A DNA stretch of 64,000 bases, from the NCBI GenBank assembly GCA_011947345.1, contig JAAVTG010000261.1:1-64000 (forward strand). The letters are read 5' to 3'. How positions within the stretch are numbered: position 1 is the first letter of the stretch; each line of letters starts with the position of its first letter. The position numbers and the translations under genes are program-made. The notes beneath the pieces were generated by a model. The model searched no databases and was not told the origin of the DNA. It saw only the letters and a list, made by a program, of their open reading frames with translations. Source of the stretch: Phytophthora quininea. Taxonomy: Eukaryota; Oomycota; Peronosporomycetes; Peronosporales; Peronosporaceae. Shown piece after piece: positions 43,861 through 53,312 of the stretch.

Positions 43861-46682
43861 TCACTTTTTGCGACGCCGACAGCTTTCACACGATGTTCTC
43901 TTGCGCTTGAGCGCCGGTGTTCCAGCGGCCGAAGGCTGCTCAGGTAGACCTTGAGTACGTTTTGATTGTGGCTTCGAGGATTTAAGCCGGCATCGCAGAG
44001 CATTCATGGAGATATGTGAACCTGGGTCTGGATACAGCTTTGAATACGCGTCGTAGATGGCATTCCACTTGCCACTTCTGTTTGACAGGCCGGCTTCAAG
44101 CGCCCGAAGTCTGGCAATATTTTCTTCCGAAATGAATGCGGGCGGTGGCGAGTGAAGTGGCCTTGTTGAAGCATGAGTTAGAACGCTCTCAGTGTTTGCA
44201 AAATGACGAGATCGTCGCTGAGGCAGGGCGAGGTTTCTCCTGGTGACTGCGATGGACTCGGGCGAGGTGATGACGACACGGTATCGTCCGAATGGAGTTG
44301 CATTGGGGTCATCGACGTTCTGGTAGTGTTTTCGGTACGGACTTCTGGGTGAGCAATCTCGGTGCACGACGGCACAGGCACTTTAGCTTTACGTGGCGTT
44401 GCACGCACGCTTGGCAACATCTCAGGTGGGATTTTAAGCTTGATTTTCAGGGAGGCACCTCTATTGGATGCACGCTTTAGATTTTCCCATCTGGAGAGCA
44501 GGTCTTCCGATGATCGCTGGTGAATACCTTGACATACACAGGACGCAAAGTCAGACACTCTGACGAAAACTTGACGTTTCTTGCGAAGGTTATGCATCTG
44601 TCGAAGGGCGTTAAACAGATCGATCTGGAACGCTTGCTCGTGCCCACCGAGAGCATTTGAGACGGGATCTTGATACTGATAGCGGAATAATCGACGCCCT
44701 GTTGTGGATCTTGATTTCCCCGTCTTGAGCTTTGCGAGCGCTTCGAGTTTTGATGCAATTGTGGCATAGCTGCGTCGCCTAAGTTTCAGGTGCTTGTTGA
44801 AATTGGATGTCGCTACGATGTTGAACATGACCTTCGTGACTAAGGCGCAATCCGTCCAAATTCATCCAGAGTTTGCCTGCTCTGATCGCAGTTGCCGCAA
44901 CAGGGTGAGCTCCTCTGATGAAAACCCAGCGGCGGCTTCATAGTCGAACTCGGTGAGGCAAAGTGTGTTGAAGAAGGCCGACTTTGGAAGGCGGCTGTTG
45001 TTGGCAAATACGGTTTGCTTCGACAGGAGTTCTTTAATCGTGCTGCCGTGCTGTTGGGTGTGGTGTAAATTCAACTCCAATGCTCCCGTATCTATGCGCG
45101 CTGTAGCAAACAGTTGACCCCACTTCTCAAATCCAAAATCGTGGTCGGTGACAGAGCGATACTTCGGCACCGGCAGCGGAGATGACAGCAGCCTTGACAC
45201 GAATTAGAGTTGTGGTGATTCTGGTATTATGCCGCGGCACCAGCTTGCCGTCTGAGCAAGTGTAACAATATCAGAGTGCTGTAGTGGCGGATTGCGACCG
45301 TAGTTCGAGTCGATCGTGAGATTATGTCGCAAGATAAACACATCCAGAACTCGAAGCCCCACTTCAGCGGATACAGACCGGGCGAGGAGTTTTTTCAATG
45401 CGGAGTGAAATCCTTCCAACTGACTTGTAGACAGCACCCGAACGCTGTTTCCGCCACCTTCCTGGTACGTGTTTGTCTTTACGTAGAGATCGTCTCGCTG
45501 AATTTGTTCGAGGTTGCTGCTCAGACTGCCTCTCCACTCTTGCATGGTACAATTTATATCATGAGACGAAATTCCACTTAGCGCTACCTGAACTTTAGCA
45601 GCCATTTCAGCTGGCATCCGCAGGTGTCCATCGACAATGTAAAGCGCTTCGTGCAGTCTCTTTGCCACTGCTTTTCTTAGTCGTCTGTCTTTGACTTTCT
45701 CAGTAAATCTCTGAACGACATGAAATGGATCCTGGCGGACTCTCACGGCAGCTCCAAACACATCGCTTACCATGCCGCGAATTGAGTTTGCATTGTCACT
45801 GATGATATAGCACTCCTCGCCATCTTCAGGAAACGAGCTCTTCACGTGCTCGAGTAACTCGCGAGTTTCATCATTGTTCTCCGACCGGGTCAACCTGCGG
45901 CCAATAATTTGTCCTACTTCATTTTGAAGCAGCAGCAGCATTTTGGCGTCCGTCATGCTCTCTCTCTCTCTCTCTCTCTCTACCTGTTCCTCAGTCCAAA
46001 TTTGCAATTTCTTACAAAACTTTACAGAGTGATCGACCCGTAGCGTTTATTTCACTTTGAGACTCCGCATCAATTGCGCACACAACGAACTGTAAATGCG
46101 AGATCCCTGAAGCCAAGCCGCCGACATTATTTCAGTTCCAACGGGATTTCGCTTAGCACAGTATTGTGCCGGTGTGGGCGGTGATGGCGCTAAGTACATA
46201 GAGCTCAAAAGCTGGTTCTTGCGCACTTCATCTGCAAACAGAGCCAACAACTTGTAAAAACGTTTTTCACGACGCCTCTTGAGGTTGCTCACCGTGCTTG
46301 ATAGTCCATGAAAAGACAGCATGCCCTCCTGAACTAGCTCCATAACATCCTTTGAAAGTCCATACTTCTTAGTTAGCACGTAGCAGAAGTGCAAAAGCAG
46401 CTGTGCCTGTCGCTGCAAGGACGAGGGACTAACAGTTGAGAACGAAGTTTTAGAGTCTCCCGTGCACTCGTATTTGATGTAGAGAAGATGACACTTCGTG
46501 TCCACCTCCTCCACCACTCGCTGTTTGTACTCTCGCAGTCGCGGGGAGCATGTACATCCTTGGACGACACAAAATGGCTTTTGAGAAGGCTTCACGCACT
46601 CTGGAACCCACACAACGACAGGCCACGAAAACAGAGTAGAGAGTAGAGAATCTTCTCGACTAGATTCAGGGTACTGTAGCAC
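43861..46682 (-). pseudogene. DDE-type transposase with C-terminal SANT-like domain, broken
   Basis: The 5' piece (46682-46047) has Cys residues (CVVQGCTCSPRL). After an in-frame TAA near 46046 the same frame continues LRVDHSVKFCKKLQIW (first Asp), ISDNANSIRGMV (second Asp), QDPFHVVQRF and LEGFHSALKKLL (Glu). The arrangement recalls ISL3-type transposases. A second in-frame stop (TGA near 44862) separates the next part, and a register change near 44200 leads to a SANT/Myb-like segment (SGKWNAIYDAYSKLYPD, SMNALRCRLKS) and a basic tail. A (CT)n microsatellite lies within the reading frame at 45958-45981. Two nonsense codons suggest an inactive copy. Confidence 0.6.
45958..45981 (+). repeat. (CT)n microsatellite within the transposase frame
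   Basis: About 12 CT units are read on the minus strand as alternating Glu-Arg codons (ERERERE) between WTEEQ and MTDAK. Confidence 0.9.
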
Positions 46683-46827
46683 AGGGGAAACCTCTTCGCT
46701 GCCATGGCCTTACATGTAAGCCGCTTCACATCTTGCTGGGCCAATTTCTCCTCGTACGCTTGCACTGGCTCCATCTTTTTTGTGTGGACTACAATGTTTC
46801 GGAGATCGGAGATCGGAAATCGGTATC

Positions 46828-46861
46828 GGATATGCCGGGGCCGACAGGCCCCGGCATATCC
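46828..46861 (+). repeat. perfect 15-bp stem, 4-nt loop palindrome
   Basis: GGATATGCCGGGGCC is followed by GACA and then by its exact reverse complement. The stem is GC-rich and very stable. It is preceded by three or four GATCGGA-like units (46801-46829). It lies about 150 bp upstream of the DDE/SANT transposase frame, so it may be an element terminus or two abutted inverted termini. Confidence 0.9.
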
Positions 46862-47512
46862 TATAAACCCGACTTGCTATCTAATTCGGCACAGATGGCT
46901 TCATGTTGCAGGCAACACCTTTGCTACGTTCTGCTCGTGTTTGAAAGGAACAGAACGCAGGGTATCTGCGCCACGCACTCGAAAGCAGTTTAACTCTCGA
47001 GGAAGCGTTCTGCATTGTACCCCTGATTCCTTGCCATCGAATTTTGTCGCAGTAAAAGCTTCTCGTTTCGTCATGTCCGTCACCAGAGCGTTCCTCGGAT
47101 CGGTGGCCAGCGCTTGCCGTTTTTGCTGCGTTTAAAAAGCGACAGGCGGGCCGCCAAGACGCAGCGTCTTGCTCCAGCGTAATGCTCGAGCAAGTCTTGT
47201 GCTCAAGGCTAAGCGCTATCCTATCGTCAAGTTCGCTGCCAGCAAGAATATGCTAAAGCTGCCATGGTCGGCGAAGACCCACTGCAGTCGACCTGATTCA
47301 AGTCTCACTTAGCAAGACACACACTTCCGAAGCCAAAGGATCGGCCCACATTTTCGCGATCTTGCTCAACGGACAAGTCGGTGTCCCAATCCTCAGGTAG
47401 GATTTACCGCACCGACTTCAAATCACGACCGCTGTCAAACTTGGTGGACTGCGTTCCACGGGGTCAACGCACATTAGACACGTCTTGCTACAGCTCCGCG
47501 GCCTAATATGCC
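46862..47512. other. intergenic
   Basis: Short plus-strand frames are present (for example MSVTRAFLGSVASACRF at about 47074), but no family is recognised. They may be remnants. Confidence 0.3.
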
Positions 47513-49507
47513 ATGAACAACTTGTTAAACGCGCTGCTCGACACACCGAATCGGTTGATAACTCCGACGGTTCGTCAGCTCATTCGGATACCGTACGAAC
47601 GAGTTGAACCATCGACCAGCTGAACGGTCGAGAGCTCTTGGAAATTTTTAAGCCGAGCGCGTTTTCCGTGGCCTATCCGGTCCGTCATTCGCGAATTTGC
47701 TGTCGAGAGCTCATGTGCTACCTGATCAAGACCGTCGGCCAAGGCCTGTTCAAGATCTGGGAGCTGCGAGAAGCCATCCACCACCAGCGTCGAGTGAACC
47801 TACAAACATACGTGCAAATGACCGAGATCCACCTCGAGCTCCAGTACTTGCGGAGCAACGGCACTTTCGAAGCCAACGCCACTCTAACACGCAACGCCAT
47901 CAAGTTTGCGGCGGCAGTGCAGAAGTTCTCGATGTACCTCGAGAAGTACAGCAAAAGCACAGCCTCTACCGTGCTTTCAAGCGCACTGCAATGGAAGAAG
48001 AACGCCTGGAGATCGTCGCCGAGATCGAGCACGTCTTCCGGATGCTCGGTCTTGCCACCTCCGCCACGATCATGAGTGATTCTGCCACAGCTTCAAGAAA
48101 TGCCAGCAACTTCTTTTCCAAGCTGGAAAACGTGCACAAGGACGTCAAGTTAACCCACAAAGACGTGATCCGAGGACTACTTCAGAAGCGCAAGAACGAA
48201 AGAAGGAGGTGGATGCTGCTACCATTGTCGTCAATACCCCAGTGGTGAATACCCCACCTGCACCTGCCACTGACCTGAACAATCTCGCTGTCCCGGTCAT
48301 CATGAACATGATCGCGAGTGACGGTTCCATCGACGAGGACAATTTGCTGCTGCCACTACTCCGAAAATGTGTGACCAACACCACTCGACTGCAAGTGATT
48401 CAAGCCAACGGGGTCTACATTCTGTCCAAGTTGGTGCGAGACAGCGACAGCTTCGTGATGCAGTTGTACGCACTGCACTGCCTCAGCTGGTTCACGTTCT
48501 TCTACGGTGAGATGATGGCGTCCGATTTCGAGATGCTTCGCGGCTGCATTCGAGTTGCTGCGCTTTCAGAGCTCGTGATGTTGCACAATTTGCTGTACGG
48601 AAGCGAGACCGACAAGGAAGACGCGCTGATTCTCTGCTCTTGTATCGCAACGAATGGAGACGAAGACGGACTTCGAGAAGTTGGAATTCTACCGCAACTC
48701 GTTGGGCTGTTGAGAATCGGCACTCCTAACCAAAAGTTCTGGGCTGCAGAGGCTCTTGGAACACTTGCCCGCAACAGCATTGAAAATTGCGAAACCATCG
48801 TTCGGGAAGGTGCAATTGAACCGCTGATCGCCCTCCTTCGAACTGGAACCGACCTGCAGAAACAGAACGCTGTCTACGCGTTAGGCACCATCGCTGCTGA
48901 TAATGACGACAACTGCAACACAATCGCTCAGAAAGGAGCAATTGCACCGCTGGTGAAGCTGCTTCGAACCGGTTCGAGTGTGCAGCAGCAGTGGGCGGTC
49001 TTCACGCTTGGATATCTCGCTCACAATGATGACAACTGCGTCGAGATGATGCTCGAAGGAGTGGCCAAGCCGATCATCAAGCTCCTCGTAACTGGAACCG
49101 ACGACCAAAAGCTCTGGGCTTGCTACACGCTAGGAAATTTAGCAAGTGCCGATGACACAGTTGATGACCTCGAAAGTGCCATCACCCCACTCATTGAGCT
49201 GGTGCGAGCTGGGACCGATAGCCAGAAGCAGGAAGCAGCCTACACCTTGGCCTTGTTTTCTGCGCAGAGTGGCAACTATCGTTCTGCAATCACTCGACAA
49301 GGAGGCGTTGATCCACTGGTTGTACTCGCTCAATCAGGAACCAGCTCGCAGAAGCAGATGGCGATCTACGCTCTGGAATTCCTCGCCTACGAAGAGACTG
49401 CGGTTGTGGAGCAAGAAGCCATTGCTCCAGTTCCAACACAACCCGCCGGATTCAAAGAGGACACGAAACTCGGCAGCCCCGTTGACATCGCTGCCGTAGC
49501 ATGGTAG
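47513..49507 (+). CDS. armadillo-repeat protein with N-terminal helical-bundle domain (three frame breaks)
   Basis: ATG 47513 (MNNLLNALLDTPNRLITP) starts the protein. One A is missing near 47606, one A near 47955 and one base near 48205; repairing them gives one frame of about 660 residues. Residues about 1-220 are all-helical (RELLEIFKPSAF, LQTYVQMTEIHLELQYL). The rest holds about seven armadillo repeats of 42 residues with the signature GAIxPLxxLLRTGTxxQKxxAxxALGxLA, for example REGAIEPLIALLRTGTDLQK and QKGAIAPLVKLLRTGSSVQQ. Armadillo repeats bind protein partners. The N-terminal bundle vaguely resembles four-helix HeLo/MLKL-type domains, an inference only. Fragments of the same family occur at 49812-50033 and 61228-61330. 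Confidence 0.8.
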
Positions 49508-49811
49508 TTGACAACTTCAACTTTGTCGTGTGTTAGTTGAAGTTGCCCACATCGTAATATAAATATTGGCACGTGGTGTTCGATGGGCTTGCGAGCAGGC
49601 ATCGTTGTCCGCCATGAACTCGTGAGGCTATCGCGAAGCGGAACGCTGTGTCGAAGATAAATCCGAAAACTTTCAACCATTAGCTTACCATAATTCCGGT
49701 CTGAGGTCATGCAAAGCGCGGCTAAGCGACGAAGCTGTCGCTATCTCGCATCAACCCAGTCGTATTCGGATCCACTCCGTCACGACAGCTCCCATTTTGC
49801 AAGACTTAAGA
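49508..49811. other. intergenic
   Basis: 3' flank of the armadillo gene; nothing else is seen. Confidence 0.35.
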
Positions 49812-50033
49812 TTAGAAAGAGCTTAACAACGCTGGCAAAATCCACCCTAAAAACAATTCCGTGCACGAGAGTGTAGCTTTGATCGACAAGTCCAGCCCAA
49901 GCATTTCAAAATCGGCATTGAGAAATTGGCCGTAGAAAAGTCGACCATAATTGAGAGTAAACTCTTCGCCAAATAAATCCCTGGCACTGACACTGCTGGT
50001 AGTGGCTATCGCCGAAATCATCTTCAAATTCAC
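49812..50033 (-). pseudogene. armadillo-family gene fragment
   Basis: The minus-strand translation contains YGRLFYGQFLNADFEMLGLD, similar to FYGEMMASDFEMLRGC in the neighbouring armadillo protein, followed by a helical stretch. Probably an inverted remnant of a paralog. Confidence 0.4.
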
Positions 50034-51241
50034 GAAGTTCTACCTCAATAGTGGGAATCGTCCGTGCACTCTATTTCCACGCGACTCACAGAGGACAGCA
50101 AGCATGCTTTGGAACGTCAATAAGCACTCCTGGCTTCTTTTCAAGACAGCTCACTTCATGTTTAAAGCGAAAAAAAAACTGAGTTTGCCGCGCTATATTG
50201 TTGTCGTTGGCCATAGCATACCGTTCTCAAGAGCAAAAAGTTCCTGTCGTCAACCATGAAGTGAAATATCGCTTGCCACCACCGCCTTTCAGCACACCGC
50301 TGGATTGTAGTCCTTGACGTTTGCGTCACTTCTTCAATTTTTCCTTCAATGGCTCCGGCGCTGCTGGAGAAGAGCCCAAATGCCAGAACACGGAGGTAAG
50401 GATCTGCTGCTGTGTCTTGCTAAGGCCATGTGGACGAGTATTTCCCAAAAGGGGCCCCAAATAGGTTTGTTTCCCCGAAGGGGGACAATGATGCCTCCAT
50501 CGGAATTTCCACGACAACCACCAATTCCTCCATCTCCAGGAGTCTCGACGCTACGATGCTTGCAGGCTGATCGGAATCAGCGCCGCAAATTTAGTTGTAG
50601 CAACATTTTCAAGCAGATGCAAGGGCAAGCATCGTTAACTCCATTGATGACGGAGCTGTCTCGTCTGCAGACGTCCAGAAGCGGGTGCAGTCGTCTGGTG
50701 GTCGCTGAAGACTCGCATTCGTCAGGGCTTTGGGGGACGGGCGAGGATCAGGGGCGGGGGATTGAGTGCCCAGTTATCGATTTGCAGCGAAGACGATGAA
50801 GGTGGAAAGGACGAGCTCTTAGAGGGGGAGAGAGGGCATCAAATGCCTCGGAAAGCTCAGACGACTCGGTTGACATCGACAAGGTGGAAGAGATCAGTTA
50901 AACGGATCGAACAATCACAGTGGACTAACAGTGTCAGGTTTATAGTCCCCTTCGATGCAGGCCATACAGAAAACGCTCGAACGGCGAGTTGAGTGGCTTC
51001 GTGAGCAAGCGCTTCTATCGGACGACGATGAAGACGTAAGCTGTCTTGCTTTCTTAAGATGAAGGTGTGCAACACTAATGACATGAGGAAACGGACCATG
51101 GAACTGTGAACGCTAGAGTCCTTACATGCTGCAGAATGCACTGGACAGAATGAAGGTCGACGCTGGTGGTCTTTCGGTCGGTGCAGACAAGTACATGGCG
51201 TAGTGGTAATTTACTAACACAAGTATGTCCAGGAGGAACAA
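50034..51241 (+). other. stretch without a clear gene; possible split coiled-coil gene at its end
   Basis: From about 50955 a frame reads MQAIQKTLERRVEWLREQ and ends in SDDDED at a GTAAGC donor. Short exon-like pieces follow after AG acceptors at about 51136 and 51235, the latter leading into EEQVMEKWHEFDRELLEEMW. This may be the 5' end of a gene later disrupted by the DIRS-like element. The rest (50034-50950) shows no gene. Confidence 0.3.
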
Positions 51242-51428
51242 GTGATGGAAAAATGGCATGAGTTCGACCGAGAGCTACTGGAGGAAATGTGGTGTTTATC
51301 GTGGCAGCGAAAACAAGTGTTTCAAGGAGAAGAGTTTACGCGCGATCTGTTTGCACATTCACGACGTGAATCCAGTGTAGCGGGCCGCTACCTCGATCAG
51401 TTTTGCTTTTTCGAAGTCGACGACACAC
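51242..51428 (+). other. exon-like frame upstream of the DIRS-like element
   Basis: An acidic helical frame (MEKWHEFDRELLEEMWCL, FCFFEVDDTRVRF) overlaps the start of the gag-like ORF in another register. It may be a host exon or part of the element leader. Confidence 0.3.
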
Positions 51429-53285
51429 GTGTCCGTTTCCTGCACCGTGCCATCAGATGGCACGAATTACCTCTACACATCCGTATGCGTTGCTGCGCAT
51501 TCGGGGTTCTCCTACGGCCAGGTCATCGGCGTACCGACACGGGGATACGAAGTCCGTTGTGGAACCAACATCGCCTCTTACCCTCGCAGAACGGTATTTG
51601 AAGTTGCCCCTGTAATCTGCTTCCTGCTCGGTGGAGATGTGCTTCGATTTTCCGGAACTACTCGCCAGGAGGTGGACGGGTATCACGCTCAAATACTTGA
51701 CCGTCTTTTGGGGTCGAACGGCGTGCGCGCTACAAGAAACATTCGTATACTCCTGGACGGTATTTTACCTCCAGGAAGTCTACCAAGGCCGGACAAATCC
51801 CTACCGTGGCGATCCCCGGACTCTGAGCACGACGTTCAGGTGTCAAGGCGCCATGTTGTGGATTTTGTTCACTACATCGAAGGGGGTCGCACGATTCCAC
51901 GTACATTACGTAACAAGATCGGCGACGTATTTTACGACGACCCCCAGGCGCTGGAGGAACCGCAGGTCTATCGGGCACAGTCTGAGCAATTGAGAGTCGC
52001 CAACGTAGAAGATACCACCCCGCCTCTACCGACCGCTACGCGAAACCGCCTCGTCGACAACGCACCGACACCAAACGGATCGACCGCAGCTTCACAAGGT
52101 GCTATACGCCATGCGTTGGAAGACTTGCTCGCCGACGACATCGACGAAGGCGAGAACCGGTTGGACCAAGCCAACACGACCACGGAGCCTCCGGCAAAGC
52201 GCCCGAGACGAGGCGCCGCTCAGGATGCTACCAGCCGGCTTCGCGTTATGGCCGCCCTCGCGGACACCCCGGAGCTGCTTCGTTTCTATGTAGCTCAGTG
52301 TCAAGCGGCCGATTCATCCTTGCTGTCGACGCCGTCGGACATTTTGCCTAGGCGCAGCACTCGAGATGGCGGCATGTCGAAGTTCAGCTTTCGACCTACG
52401 GATGTTCAACAACGAGTTCATATCGCAATCACCGCTCCACAATATACAGGTAAGCACCCGACTGAGTTTGTTGAATACGTTCTGGCGTCCAGCACCATAC
52501 ACTTTCAGCCACATCCTGCAATCATCTCCCGGTTGTACTCCTTCGAATTCGGCGTTCGAGGGTTATCGATTCTCCACGTCACGAGATTCGATGCTTCGGC
52601 AAGGCGTCAGTGGCAAAAGCAGCAGAGAGTGAACGTGCAAAATTTCGCGGCCTCCGTGGATGTCCCTGCGCTCCCCGCCACTGTGACCCCAGCGATGCTT
52701 TTCGATGTGCTGAGCGTGCTCTCGTCGTATGCCAATGAATTCCTGGACAGCCAAACACAAACACTCATTCACGCTGCGCGCGATTTTGAATCTGTGCTTC
52801 GTGGCCTCGGTCCGTGGAGTTCAAGTGATCTAGAGTCGTTGGCGTTTTGGTTCGATTCAATTTTCGGGGGCTACCGAAGCCTTGTCACTGAAGCTGTTCA
52901 TACGGGCATGCCAGCCCAAATTGATGCGGTGGTAGCACGACTATCCGTTCAAGATCCTGAACTTCACGGCATCTTGTACAACTTACAAACAGGACGCGTA
53001 CGCACGCTGTTAAACAAACCTTTGACCCCGCGTGGTTCGATGCCCGTCGAGGTGAAACCACCCAAGACTCGGACTGGCCCAGTTCCGCCAAATGTGCTGG
53101 CTGCATTGCCGAAGTACAGCGGCAAGTCAATTTGCATCAAGAACTTGTCACGTTTTGGGTGCTCGTCTCGCCAACCAAACCGCTGCGTTGTAGCGAATCG
53201 AGTCCACGTGGTGCCATCTCGCCTCCCCGACATCGTGACGAAATACATCGCCGAACATCTTGACGGATTGCGCCACGACATGTGA
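51429..53285 (+). CDS. gag-like protein of the DIRS-like element
   Basis: The frame is open for about 618 codons but has no early in-frame ATG, so the start is uncertain. The first third has many aromatic and Gly residues (VAAHSGFSYGQVIGV). The middle is low-complexity with a basic nuclear-signal-like AKRPRRG. The last third is mostly helical. No zinc knuckle was seen. The position before the RT ORF and the length suggest the structural protein of the element. Confidence 0.6.
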   Translation: MSVSCTVPSDGTNYLYTSVCVAAHSGFSYGQVIGVPTRGYEVRCGTNIASYPRRTVFEVAPVICFLLGGDVLRFSGTTRQEVDGYHAQILDRLLGSNGVRATRNIRILLDGILPPGSLPRPDKSLPWRSPDSEHDVQVSRRHVVDFVHYIEGGRTIPRTLRNKIGDVFYDDPQALEEPQVYRAQSEQLRVANVEDTTPPLPTATRNRLVDNAPTPNGSTAASQGAIRHALEDLLADDIDEGENRLDQANTTTEPPAKRPRRGAAQDATSRLRVMAALADTPELLRFYVAQCQAADSSLLSTPSDILPRRSTRDGGMSKFSFRPTDVQQRVHIAITAPQYTGKHPTEFVEYVLASSTIHFQPHPAIISRLYSFEFGVRGLSILHVTRFDASARRQWQKQQRVNVQNFAASVDVPALPATVTPAMLFDVLSVLSSYANEFLDSQTQTLIHAARDFESVLRGLGPWSSSDLESLAFWFDSIFGGYRSLVTEAVHTGMPAQIDAVVARLSVQDPELHGILYNLQTGRVRTLLNKPLTPRGSMPVEVKPPKTRTGPVPPNVLAALPKYSGKSICIKNLSRFGCSSRQPNRCVVANRVHVVPSRLPDIVTKYIAEHLDGLRHDM

Positions 53286-53312
53286 CGTACGGCGACTGCG
53301 TCAGTTGGTGCC

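Noticed and set aside
46828..46861. bacterial-type terminator or Helitron 3' hairpin
   Set aside because: The host is eukaryotic, no CTRR end follows the stem at the right distance, and no Rep/helicase gene is present.
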